A DNA stretch of 48,704 nt from Acidobacteriaceae bacterium (GTDB lineage: Bacteria > Acidobacteriota > Terriglobia > Terriglobales > Acidobacteriaceae): positions 1 to 48,704 of the forward strand of contig JASHOQ010000120.1 of NCBI GenBank assembly GCA_030041045.1, read 5' to 3'. The notes under the pieces were generated by a model. That model saw only the letters and a program-made list of their open reading frames with translations, searched no databases and was not told where the DNA came from. A program made the position numbers and the translations under genes. This document shows, piece by piece, positions 8,765 through 15,931 of this stretch; within the stretch, counting starts at the first letter, position 1; each line of letters starts with the position of its first letter.

Positions 8765-9883
8765 ATGGCAGTTCCCATCAGCCAAATGTGGACGGTGGCC
8801 ACTTATGTCCTGAAGAAGCGGCTCAAGGGCGAAAAGCGCTATCCGCTGGTGCTCATGCTGGAGCCGCTCTTCCGCTGCAACCTGGCCTGCGCCGGTTGCG
8901 GCAAGGTGCAGTATCCGCCGCACATTTTGAAGAAGGAGCTCACGCCGGAAGAGTGTTTTGCCGCCGCGGAAGAATGCGGCGCGCCCATGGTGTCGATTCC
9001 CGGCGGCGAGCCGTTGCTGCATCCGCAGATCGTGGAGATCGTCAATGGTCTGGTCGCGCGCAAGAAGTACATTTACTTGTGCACCAACGCGCTCGAGCTG
9101 AAGCGGAAACTGCCTGAGTTCACGCCCTCGAAGTACCTGACGTTCAGCGTCCATCTCGACGGGCAGCGCGAGCATCACGATTTTTCCGTGTGCCGTGAGG
9201 GCGGCTACGACATTGCCGTGGAGGGAATCAAGGAGGCCGTGAGGCGCGGCTTCCGCGTGACCACGAACGCGACCTTCTTTGACGGGACTGATCCGAATGG
9301 CGTACGCGCATTCTTCGACGAGGTGATGGCCATGGGCGTCGAGGGCATTGTGCTCTCGCCCGGCTACAGCTATGAGAAGGCTCCCGACCAGCATCGCTTT
9401 CTGGGCCGCGCGCGTGTGCGCCGACTCTTCCGCGCTGCGCTCTCGAACCGGAAGAAAAGCTGGAAGTTCAACATGTCGCCGCTGTTTCTCGAGTTCCTGA
9501 TGGGCGACAGGCAGTACGATTGCACGCCCTGGGGCTCGCCTGCGTACAACATCTTCGGCTGGCAGCGGCCGTGCTATCTGCTGCAGGATGGATACGCGGA
9601 ATCGTTCAAGGAACTGCTCGAGACCACGCGGTGGGAAGAGTACGGCGTGGGCAGCGGGAATCCCAAGTGCGTGAACTGCATGGTGAGCTGCGGCTATGAG
9701 CCCAGTGCGGTGATCGACGGCTTCGGGTCGCTCAAGGGGTTCTGGGCCATGGTGCGCGGCAGCTTCTCCAAGTACCGCGACCGGCACGCGTTGAACCTGC
9801 TCAACGAACCCATGCCGCACGGGCCCGCTTCCCTGGTGCAGATCAAGCGGCCGGCGGAGGCGCTCGAGGAGACGCGCGTATGA
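8765..9883 (+). CDS. hpnH: Adenosyl-hopene transferase, radical SAM protein HpnH
   Basis: HpnH joins the 5'-deoxyadenosyl radical from SAM to hopene, giving adenosylhopane, the first side-chain step of extended hopanoids. The radical SAM motif CxxxCxxC is C38-NLA-C42-AG-C45 (FRCNLACAGCGK). It is followed by IPGGEPLLHP, the SAM-binding GGE motif. The C-terminal part has CVNCMVSCGYEPSAV, a Cys-rich tail seen in HpnH proteins. The length of 372 aa fits. A GGAGGA site lies about ten bases before the ATG. It overlaps the next gene by four bases (ATGA), so the two are translationally coupled. Confidence 0.96.
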   Translation: MAVPISQMWTVATYVLKKRLKGEKRYPLVLMLEPLFRCNLACAGCGKVQYPPHILKKELTPEECFAAAEECGAPMVSIPGGEPLLHPQIVEIVNGLVARKKYIYLCTNALELKRKLPEFTPSKYLTFSVHLDGQREHHDFSVCREGGYDIAVEGIKEAVRRGFRVTTNATFFDGTDPNGVRAFFDEVMAMGVEGIVLSPGYSYEKAPDQHRFLGRARVRRLFRAALSNRKKSWKFNMSPLFLEFLMGDRQYDCTPWGSPAYNIFGWQRPCYLLQDGYAESFKELLETTRWEEYGVGSGNPKCVNCMVSCGYEPSAVIDGFGSLKGFWAMVRGSFSKYRDRHALNLLNEPMPHGPASLVQIKRPAEALEETRV

Positions 9884-10305
9884 GCGCCGAGGTGCTCAAG
9901 TACACACGTGAGCAGGTGGAAGCGCTGGAGCTGGCGCCCGGCGCCGCGCACGAAGAGCTGGAGGGTTGGGTACCGGAGCTCGCCGGCGAGAATGAGCTGC
10001 GCGCCGCACTCGAGAAGGCCTTCGATTTTCGCGGCGACGTGACCATCACCACAAAATCAGGCGAGAAGTTCGAGGCCTACATCTTCAACCGGAAGACGGG
10101 CGCCACGCTGACTGACTCGTGGCTGCTGTATTTTTCTCCCAAGTCGAATGACAAGCTGAAGCTGAGCTACGCCGAGATTGCGCGCCTCGAGTTCGGCAAG
10201 GACCGCGCCGCGGGCAAGCACTGGGAAGACTGGGTGAAGGCCTACAACGAACGCAAAGCCGCGGGCGAGACGCAGATTGGGCTGCATCCGGAGAAGCTGG
10301 AGTAG
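9880..10305 (+). CDS. Unknown protein coupled to hpnH (141 aa)
   Basis: The start ATG overlaps the hpnH stop by four bases, so its product is made in step with HpnH. It has no signal peptide, membrane segment or cysteine. Residues 1-45 are helical and acidic (EQVEALELAPGAAHEELEGW). Residues 48-110 look like a small beta barrel (FRGDVTITTKSGEKFEAYIF, then a LLYFSPKSNDKLKLSYAEIA stretch), reminiscent of Sm/SH3-like folds. A final Trp-rich helix (GKHWEDWVKAYNERKAAG) follows. No family was recognised. Its position suggests a role with HpnH or in hopanoid handling; this is inference only. Confidence 0.85.
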   Translation: MSAEVLKYTREQVEALELAPGAAHEELEGWVPELAGENELRAALEKAFDFRGDVTITTKSGEKFEAYIFNRKTGATLTDSWLLYFSPKSNDKLKLSYAEIARLEFGKDRAAGKHWEDWVKAYNERKAAGETQIGLHPEKLE

Positions 10306-10507
10306 CTTGTGTTCGACGGAGAATTTGTAGGGGAACTCGTCGGAAATGTTTGCGAGTTTGCTTTTGAGGCTCTCGTAAGCGCAGCATTCGAATCGCGCTC
10401 GGCAAGGCCAAAACTGCCGAACCGCCCTGACGGGCTGACTATCTTGGAACTCAACGCTCCTGAGGCCCAGCCGGAAAGCTCTTCCTCGGCGACCAGCCCA
10501 GTCAGCT

Positions 10508-10537
10508 TTGACTTATTTAAGTCGGCTGGCCTATGAT
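10508..10537 (+). promoter_or_regulatory. Promoter and palindromic operator of the RHH/PIN pair
   Basis: TTGACT (10508-10513) and TATGAT (10532-10537) are separated by 18 bases, a near-consensus sigma-70 promoter. A 14-base palindrome GACTTATTTAAGTC (10510-10523) overlaps the -35 box and spacer, which is where an autoregulating ribbon-helix-helix antitoxin would bind. The antitoxin ATG is six bases after the -10 box, suggesting a leaderless message. Confidence 0.6.
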
Positions 10538-10543
10538 CTCCCT

Positions 10544-10795
10544 ATGAAGGGTTCCGCGATCCGCACCTCCATCGATCTTCCGCGCGAGCTGCACCGCCGG
10601 CTGCATGAGGCGGCTGCGCGCAAGGGCTGTTCCGCGCGCAAGCTGATTCTCGCTGGCATTGAGCGCGCCGTGGAAGAGAGCAGAGCTGCCCGCCCAAAGC
10701 GCAGGCTCAGCCTCGAACCTCCGCTCATTCGACCTGCTGGCCGTCGCATCGGGCTCACGAACGAAGAAATCTATGAGCTCATCGAACTTCCCTGA
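10544..10795 (+). CDS. Ribbon-helix-helix antitoxin-like protein
   Basis: This 83-aa basic protein has a typical RHH start: a beta strand (AIRTSIDLPRELHRRLHEAA) followed by two helices (RKGCSARKLILAGIERAVEE), as in CopG/Arc-type antitoxins. The C-terminal 35 residues (LSLEPPLIRPAGRRIGLTNE) would wrap the partner toxin. The ATG at 10544 was chosen because a promoter and palindrome lie directly upstream and the RHH domain begins within ten residues. The toxin gene starts inside its last codons in another frame. It probably binds DNA at 10510-10523 and represses the pair. Confidence 0.8.
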   Translation: MKGSAIRTSIDLPRELHRRLHEAAARKGCSARKLILAGIERAVEESRAARPKRRLSLEPPLIRPAGRRIGLTNEEIYELIELP

Positions 10796-11219
10796 AATTA
10801 GTTTGCCCGACGTAAATGTCTGGCTCGCGCTGGCCGCGCCGGAACACGTCCACTCTGCCCCCGCCAGGGACTGGTGGGGGCAGGAGCCGGGTGCTATTGC
10901 TTTTTCTCGTTTCACACAGCTTGGCTTTCTGCGCTTGACCACGACCGCGGCTGCGATGGATGGTAAGCCGTTGACCATTGCGCAGGCTTGGCGCGTGTAT
11001 GACCGTTTTTTCGAGGATGATCGGGTTGTTTTCGTCGCCGAGCCTCCAGAGGCGGACCAACGATTCCGGCAACGGGCAGTTGGACGTCAGGCTTCGCCAA
11101 AGGTCTGGGCCGATGCGTGGCTGCTTGCGGTGGCAGAGAGCGCAGGCGGCGTACTGGTCACATTCGACAAGGCGCTCGCCGCTCAGGGCGCGCATTGTTT
11201 GTTGAAGACGGGTGACTGA
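10773..11219 (+). CDS. PIN-domain toxin, VapC-like
   Basis: This 148-aa protein is a PIN-domain ribonuclease candidate, the toxin of a VapBC-type pair. It begins after ten residues with the PIN strand ISLPDVNVWLALA, with the metal-binding Asp at residue 13. The middle has SRFTQLGFLRLTT, as in VapC relatives, and the C-terminal acidic positions are in WADAWLLAVAE and TFDKALA. It overlaps the antitoxin by 23 bases, so translation is coupled. The pair interrupts the hopanoid gene run and may have been acquired separately. Target RNA cannot be read from sequence. Confidence 0.8.
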   Translation: MSSSNFPEISLPDVNVWLALAAPEHVHSAPARDWWGQEPGAIAFSRFTQLGFLRLTTTAAAMDGKPLTIAQAWRVYDRFFEDDRVVFVAEPPEADQRFRQRAVGRQASPKVWADAWLLAVAESAGGVLVTFDKALAAQGAHCLLKTGD

Positions 11220-11233
11220 ACCCGCGTACTCGT

Positions 11234-11239
11234 TAAGAT
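11234..11239 (+). promoter_or_regulatory. Putative -10 box before hpnA
   Basis: TAAGAT lies 11 bases before the hpnA ATG, after the toxin stop. It could let hpnA and downstream genes be expressed independently of the toxin-antitoxin promoter. Confidence 0.3.
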
Positions 11240-11250
11240 GGAAACTCACC

Positions 11251-12252
11251 ATGCGCATATTCCTCACAGGCGCGACGGGGTTCGTCGGTCATCATGTGGC
11301 CAAGGCTCTGTCCGCCGAGGGGGCCGATCTTCGTCTTCTCGTGCGCCCGACGAGCAATCTGAAAAACCTGGAAGGCATCAATTTGGGCGGGAAGGGCGAA
11401 ACGCATGTGGGCGACTTGTCCGATCCCGAGTCGCTGCGGCCGGCGCTCGCGGACTGCAATGCGGTGGTGCACGTGGCGGCCGATTACCGTTTGTGGATTC
11501 CCGACCCGGCGGCGATGTACAAGGCCAACGTGAACGGCACACGCGAACTGTTGCGGCTGGCGCGCGAGGCGAAGGTGAAGCGCGTGGTCTATACCTCGAG
11601 CGTGGCCACGATGCACTTCCGCAGCGACGGTATTGTGATCAACGAGGACACGCCGGTTTCGCTCAAGGACATGGTGGGGCATTACAAGCGTTCGAAGTAC
11701 ATGGCGGAGCAAGAGGCGGTGAAGGCTGCGGAGCAGGGGCAGAGCGTGCTCATTCTGAATCCCACCACCCCGATCGGGCCGAACGACTGGAAACCCACGC
11801 CAACGGGGCGCATCTTCGTGGACTTTCTCAATCGCAAGTTTCCGGCGTATGTGGATACGGGTTTGAATCTCGTCGACGTGTCCGAAGTCGCGCGCGCGCA
11901 CGTCCTCGCGTTGACCAAAGGCAAGCCGGGACGGCGCTACATCCTGGGCGGCGAAAACCTCACACTCAAGCAGATTCTCGACAAGATGTCGGCGATTACG
12001 GGGATTCCCTCGCCGAAGACGAAGATCCCGTTTGCGATTGCGGCAACCTACGCGTTTTTTGAAGAGTGGATCACAGGGCGCATCCGCGGCCGTGAGCCGC
12101 GGGCTACGCTCGAGGAGGTGCGCATGGGGCGCAAGAAGATGTTTGCTTCAAGCGCGCGCGCGGCGCAAGAGCTGGGCTTCCGCATCCTGCCCGTGTATCC
12201 GGCCATGCGCGCCGCGATAGACTGGTTTCGCGCGAACGGGTATGCGCCGTAG
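11251..12252 (+). CDS. hpnA: Hopanoid-associated NAD-dependent sugar epimerase HpnA
   Basis: This is a short-chain dehydrogenase/epimerase of the extended type. The NAD-binding motif GATGFVG is at residues 7-13 (MRIFLTGATGFVGHHVAKAL). The acidic loop is HVGDLSDPESL, the Tyr-Lys catalytic pair is in GHYKRSKYMAE, and the preceding Ser is in VVYTSSVATMH. The length of 333 aa fits HpnA. The exact substrate of HpnA is not established; it is a regular member of hopanoid clusters. The ATG at 11251 was chosen over a GTG-type start 13 codons upstream because the Rossmann fold begins here. Confidence 0.92.
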   Translation: MRIFLTGATGFVGHHVAKALSAEGADLRLLVRPTSNLKNLEGINLGGKGETHVGDLSDPESLRPALADCNAVVHVAADYRLWIPDPAAMYKANVNGTRELLRLAREAKVKRVVYTSSVATMHFRSDGIVINEDTPVSLKDMVGHYKRSKYMAEQEAVKAAEQGQSVLILNPTTPIGPNDWKPTPTGRIFVDFLNRKFPAYVDTGLNLVDVSEVARAHVLALTKGKPGRRYILGGENLTLKQILDKMSAITGIPSPKTKIPFAIAATYAFFEEWITGRIRGREPRATLEEVRMGRKKMFASSARAAQELGFRILPVYPAMRAAIDWFRANGYAP

Positions 12253-12290
12253 AGTGCCCGGAAGAGGCGCCGTAAACGCAGATTCTTCGC

Positions 12291-12327
12291 TCACCACCCC
12301 CAAGCTCGAAAGAACGCTTGGGGCCCC
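12291..12327 (+). repeat. Palindromic element copy 1
   Basis: CCCCAAGC and GCTTGGGG form an 8-bp stem with a ten-base loop, followed by CCCC. It lies in a 67-base block (12278-12344) that recurs almost unchanged at 31908-31974, from GCAGATTCTTCGCTCACC to CGTTCGCTCAGAATGACA. Confidence 0.75.
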
Positions 12328-12402
12328 GTTCGCTCAGAATGACATCGATGATCCTTATGGAGTTTCAGGAGCAGTGCTCGAGGGGAGACTTCGCAGAAGG
12401 CG

Positions 12403-12813
12403 ATGGCTACGAAATTGATGCTCGCTAAGTTTCGCATCGGCACGCCGGCGCAGCCGGGGCAGGGGTTGCGCATAGGCGCGACGCGCAGGCCGCCGCGCGG
12501 TGTGCCCAAGAGCCGCTGGGCCGCGGATGGGTACTTCGATGTGTGGCTGCCGGCGCTGGCGCCGAGCGCGAAGCTGCTGGGCGAGATCAAGAAGTACGAC
12601 TTCGACAATCCCGCGCAGCGGAAGAAATTCTTCGATCGCTACGAGAAGGAGCTGCTCGCGAGCGCCGAATCGCGCCAGACGGTCGAGTTCGTGGCCGAGG
12701 TGGCTGCGCGCATGCCCATCAGCATCGGCTGCTTCTGCGAGGACGAGACACGCTGCCATCGGTCGCGGCTCTACAAGATTATCCAGGAACACGCGGCAGG
12801 CGGGAGTAAATGA
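12403..12813 (+). CDS. DUF488 / YeaO-like protein in the hopanoid operon
   Basis: The 136-aa product has the DUF488 family pattern: an N-terminal basic strand (KLMLAKFRIGTP), the RRPPRGVPKSRWAADGYFDV region with the W-x(6)-W-like core, LAPSAKLLG, and near the C-terminus CFCEDETRCHRSRL, where Cys and His could bind metal or substrate. The biochemical role of the family is not established. It is not a known hopanoid gene, yet its stop overlaps the hpnG start (ATGA, 12810-12813), so the two are coupled. Confidence 0.85.
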   Translation: MATKLMLAKFRIGTPAQPGQGLRIGATRRPPRGVPKSRWAADGYFDVWLPALAPSAKLLGEIKKYDFDNPAQRKKFFDRYEKELLASAESRQTVEFVAEVAARMPISIGCFCEDETRCHRSRLYKIIQEHAAGGSK

Positions 12814-13565
12814 TCCGCACCGCGATCATCGCCGCCATGCCCGGCGAGCTGAAGCCGCTGGTGCGCGGATGGCGCCACGAGAAGCGCAACCGCGTGCACC
12901 TGTGGCGCTGGCGAGCAGGTCAAATCGAGTGGGTGGCCGCATGCGCGGGCGTGGGGCAGAGTGCGGCCGCGCGGGCGCTGGCTGAGATCGAGCGCGACGG
13001 GCCGGTGGCGCAGATTTTTTCCGTCGGCTGGGCGGGGGCGCTGAAGAGCTGGTACAAGCCCGGGGAGGCGTATCGCGTGCATGGCGTTGTGGACCTGCCC
13101 ACGGACACGCGTCTGGCCTCGGCGTCCTTCAAGGCAGTGCGGACCGACGAGCCAGCAGTTAAACGGGACATCTGGCTGGCGACGGCGACCAAAGCAATCA
13201 CCGAGCCGAAGGAGAAGCAGGATATCGCCATCAGCTTTTACGCGGACCTGGTGGATATGGAGGCGATTGCCGTGGCGCGCACGGCGAAGGCGCGGGGCGT
13301 GGCCTTCCACTGCATCAAGGGCGTGAGCGACGGCGCGGCCGATATTCTGCCCGATTTCAACCCGTTTCTTGCCGCCGACGGGCGGTTCAAGCGCGCGAAG
13401 TTTATTGTTTTTGCGCTCTTGCACCCGGGGTACTGGCCGGCGCTCAAGCAAATGGGAGAAAATAGTAAGCAGGCTGCCCAACGCATTGCGGAGCTTGTGC
13501 TCGAACTTCTGGATCCCGAGGAAACAATCAGAAAACAGAATGGCTACCCAAACTTCAGCGGCTGA
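12810..13565 (+). CDS. hpnG: Hopanoid-associated phosphorylase HpnG
   Basis: This is a nucleoside phosphorylase-fold enzyme (251 aa). HpnG removes adenine from adenosylhopane, leading to ribosylhopane. It begins MIRTAIIAAMPGELKPLVRG, the usual MTA/SAH nucleosidase-like start. The central AGVGQSAAARALAEI is the phosphate/ribose loop, VGWAGAL the conserved Gly-rich strand, and DLVDMEAIAVAR the ribose-binding Met-Glu motif; VSDGA near the end holds the catalytic Asp. It is coupled to DUF488 upstream and overlaps the next dehydrogenase by 26 bases. Confidence 0.92.
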   Translation: MIRTAIIAAMPGELKPLVRGWRHEKRNRVHLWRWRAGQIEWVAACAGVGQSAAARALAEIERDGPVAQIFSVGWAGALKSWYKPGEAYRVHGVVDLPTDTRLASASFKAVRTDEPAVKRDIWLATATKAITEPKEKQDIAISFYADLVDMEAIAVARTAKARGVAFHCIKGVSDGAADILPDFNPFLAADGRFKRAKFIVFALLHPGYWPALKQMGENSKQAAQRIAELVLELLDPEETIRKQNGYPNFSG

Positions 13566-14670
13566 AATATTCACGCGAAACCCCATCCCCGCAAGCATGC
13601 GCGCCGTGGTGTATCGCGGCATCAACGACATGCGCGTGGAGACGGTGCCGGTGCCGCGCATCGGGCGCGGCGAATTGCTCATCCGCATTGCCACTTGCGG
13701 AATTTGCGGGACGGATCTGAAAAAAATTCACGTGGGCTCGCACTCGGCGCCAAGGATCTTTGGTCACGAGATGGCCGGGACGGTGGCCGAGGTGGGCGAA
13801 GGCGTAACGGATTTTGCCGTGGGCGAGCGCGTGATGACGTTTCACCACGTGCCCTGCGGCGAGTGCTACTACTGCCGCAAGCAGACGCCGGCGCAATGCC
13901 CGCTTTACAAGAAGACCGGCGTGACGGCAGGGTTTGAGCCCTCGGGCGGAGGGTTTGCCGAGTACGTGCGCGTGATGGATTTTGTGGTGGCGAACCGCGG
14001 CGTGGTGCCGGTGCCGGACGATGTGCCTTTCGAGCAGGCGGCCTTCGTGGAGCCGGTCAACACGGTGCTCAAGGGCGTGAAGATGCTGAACCTGGCCGCC
14101 GACGATACGGTGCTGGTCATCGGCCAGGGCCCCATCGGCTTGATGCACGCGGCCCTCGCCCGCCGCACCGGCGCGCGCGTGCTCACTTCCGATCTGTTTG
14201 CTGAGCGCCACGCCACAGCCGCGCGGTTCGGGCTTACCAATGCGATCCACGCCGGCAAGGAAAACGTGGTGGAGCGGGTGCTGGTTGAAACCGAGGGCCG
14301 CGGCGCGGACGCAGTAATTCTGGCCGTGGGCGGCAACGGGCTGATCCGCACGGCCATGGACGCGGCGCGCCCCGGCGGCAAGGTGATGCTGTTTGCGCAG
14401 ACGCAGCACGGCGAGGCGACCATCGATCCGGCGGCCGTGTGTGTGGACGAAAAGACCCTGCTGGGCTCATACTCTTCTTCGTTCCCGATTCTCGGCGAAG
14501 TGACGGGACTGGTCTTCGGCGGCTATCGCAACGGCTTCGACCTGACCCAGCTCATCTCGCACCGCTTTCCGCTGGAACAGGCAGTTGAAGCAATCGAAAT
14601 CGCATCCAATCCTCAGCCCGGGTCGATGAAGATCATGATCGAGCCCAAGCCAGGCGCGGGGGTGGAGTAG
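13540..14670 (+). CDS. Zinc-dependent medium-chain (polyol-type) dehydrogenase, first copy
   Basis: The 376-aa product is an MDR alcohol/polyol dehydrogenase. The catalytic zinc site is CGICGTD with the following GHEMAG; the structural zinc site is complete (PCGECYYCRKQTPAQC). The NAD(P)-binding loop is VIGQGPIGLMHAALA. Relatives oxidise or reduce sugar alcohols such as sorbitol or threonine. The ATG at 13540 lies inside the end of hpnG; an alternative ATG at 13600 (MRAVVYRG) matches the usual family start. Lying directly after hpnG, which yields ribosylhopane, it is a candidate for reducing the ribose aldehyde to the tetrol; this is inference. Confidence 0.88.
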   Translation: MATQTSAAEIFTRNPIPASMRAVVYRGINDMRVETVPVPRIGRGELLIRIATCGICGTDLKKIHVGSHSAPRIFGHEMAGTVAEVGEGVTDFAVGERVMTFHHVPCGECYYCRKQTPAQCPLYKKTGVTAGFEPSGGGFAEYVRVMDFVVANRGVVPVPDDVPFEQAAFVEPVNTVLKGVKMLNLAADDTVLVIGQGPIGLMHAALARRTGARVLTSDLFAERHATAARFGLTNAIHAGKENVVERVLVETEGRGADAVILAVGGNGLIRTAMDAARPGGKVMLFAQTQHGEATIDPAAVCVDEKTLLGSYSSSFPILGEVTGLVFGGYRNGFDLTQLISHRFPLEQAVEAIEIASNPQPGSMKIMIEPKPGAGVE

Positions 14671-14679
14671 GAGCGTTCG

Positions 14680-14910
14680 ATGGCTGGCAGAGTGAAGAGC
14701 GCGATCAAGCGCGGCCGCGCCACGGTCGAAACAGCGATCGAGCATGGCCGCGCGACCGTTGAGACGGCTATCGTTCACGGCCGCGCGACGGTCGAGACCG
14801 CCCTCCATCATGGGCGCGCGACGGTGGAAGAAGCCTTTCATCATGGCCGCGCCACGGTGGAAACCGCACTCGAGCATGGGCGTGCCACCATGAGGGCCGC
14901 GATTCTCCAC
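14680..14910 (+). repeat. Seven in-frame 33-base tandem repeats
   Basis: Units of 33 bases start at 14680, 14713, 14746, 14779, 14812, 14845 and 14878. Five central units encode GRATVE(T/E)A followed by I, L or F, two variable residues and a final His. The first and last are diverged. Third-position changes (GCC/GCG, ACG/ACC, GTC/GTT/GTG) outnumber amino-acid changes, which points to selection on the protein. Confidence 0.95.
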
Positions 14911-15921
14911 GGCCGCGAAGACATTCGCATCGAAAGAGTACCTGTACCCCGGGCGGAGGTGGGTGAACTGATTGTGCGCGTGGGCGCAGCGCTCACCTGC
15001 GGCACTGACCTGAAAGTCTTCCGCCGCGGCTATCACGCCCGCATGATTGTTCCGCCGGCGCTTTTCGGACACGAACTGGCTGGCACCGTAGTGGAAGCCG
15101 GAGAAGGCGTGACACGATTCGCTCCCGAACATCGCGTGGTCGCGCTCAACTCAGCTCCCTGCGGCCGGTGCTACTTCTGCCTGCGCGACCAGGAGAACCT
15201 TTGCGACGACCTGCTGTTCAACAATGGCGCCTACGCCGAGTTCATTCGCATCCCCGCGCGCATTGTGGCCAAGAACACGCTCAGGGTTCCCGACCATGTG
15301 CCGCTGGAGCACGCCGCGCTGACGGAGCCGCTGGCCTGCGCGGTGCATGGCTTTGAAGATTCCAATCCCCGCAAGGGAGACATCGTCGCCGTCATTGGCG
15401 GTGGGCCGCTGGGATTAATGATCCTCCACGTAGCCGCATTGGCGGGTTACGAGACCATCGCCATTGTCAAGCACGACGGCCAGATGGAAGCCGCGCGCCA
15501 GCTCGGCGCAACGCACCTGGTGCAGTCCTCGAGCATCCGCAAAGCGATCCGCGATACGCGTGCGCTCACTCCCAACGAGCGTGGCGTCGACGTGGCAATC
15601 GAAGCGGTGGGCGTGCCGGAGGCGTGGCAGGAAGCAGTGGAGATGGTGCGCAAGGGTGGCACAGTGAATTTTTTTGGCGGATGCGCGGTGAACACGAGCG
15701 TGCTGCTCGATACCAACCGCATTCACTATAGCGACATCACGCTGCGGGCTACATTTCATCACACGCCGGCCATCTGCCGCAAAGCGCTCGACCTGATTGC
15801 GAGCGGCCGGTTTCAGGCCGGCGCCTTTATCACCGGCCATGCGCACCTCTACGAGCTCAATCGCGTCTTTGAGAAGCTGATGAACCGCTCGAGCGAGATC
15901 AAGACCGCCATTGTTCCCTGA
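14680..15921 (+). CDS. Zinc-dependent MDR dehydrogenase with seven N-terminal 11-residue repeats
   Basis: Residues 71-413 are a complete MDR dehydrogenase: catalytic Cys107 in LTCGTDLKV, FGHELAG, the structural zinc site PCGRCYFCLRDQENLC, and the nucleotide loop VIGGGPLGLM. Residues 1-77 are seven consecutive 11-mers of the type GRATVETAIEH, beginning with MAGRVKSAIKR and ending in GRATMRAAILH, which contains the normal family start. An AGGAG site lies six bases before ATG 14680, while the internal ATG 14890 has none, so the repeated form is probably what is made. Copies differ mostly at third codon positions. The repeats predict an amphipathic helix. It is about 36% similar by eye to its upstream neighbour only in motifs; no alignment was run. 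Confidence 0.88.
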   Translation: MAGRVKSAIKRGRATVETAIEHGRATVETAIVHGRATVETALHHGRATVEEAFHHGRATVETALEHGRATMRAAILHGREDIRIERVPVPRAEVGELIVRVGAALTCGTDLKVFRRGYHARMIVPPALFGHELAGTVVEAGEGVTRFAPEHRVVALNSAPCGRCYFCLRDQENLCDDLLFNNGAYAEFIRIPARIVAKNTLRVPDHVPLEHAALTEPLACAVHGFEDSNPRKGDIVAVIGGGPLGLMILHVAALAGYETIAIVKHDGQMEAARQLGATHLVQSSSIRKAIRDTRALTPNERGVDVAIEAVGVPEAWQEAVEMVRKGGTVNFFGGCAVNTSVLLDTNRIHYSDITLRATFHHTPAICRKALDLIASGRFQAGAFITGHAHLYELNRVFEKLMNRSSEIKTAIVP

Positions 15922-15931
15922 GGCTCAATCG

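Noticed and set aside
10309..10536. A 75-codon plus-strand frame between the hpnH-coupled gene and the antitoxin
   Set aside because: Only three bases separate it from the previous stop, but it has no ribosome site, reads through the promoter and palindrome of the toxin-antitoxin pair, and its composition is not convincing.
14680..14910. The 33-base repeats considered as a CRISPR array
   Set aside because: There are no spacers. The units are contiguous, in frame, and encode conserved residues.
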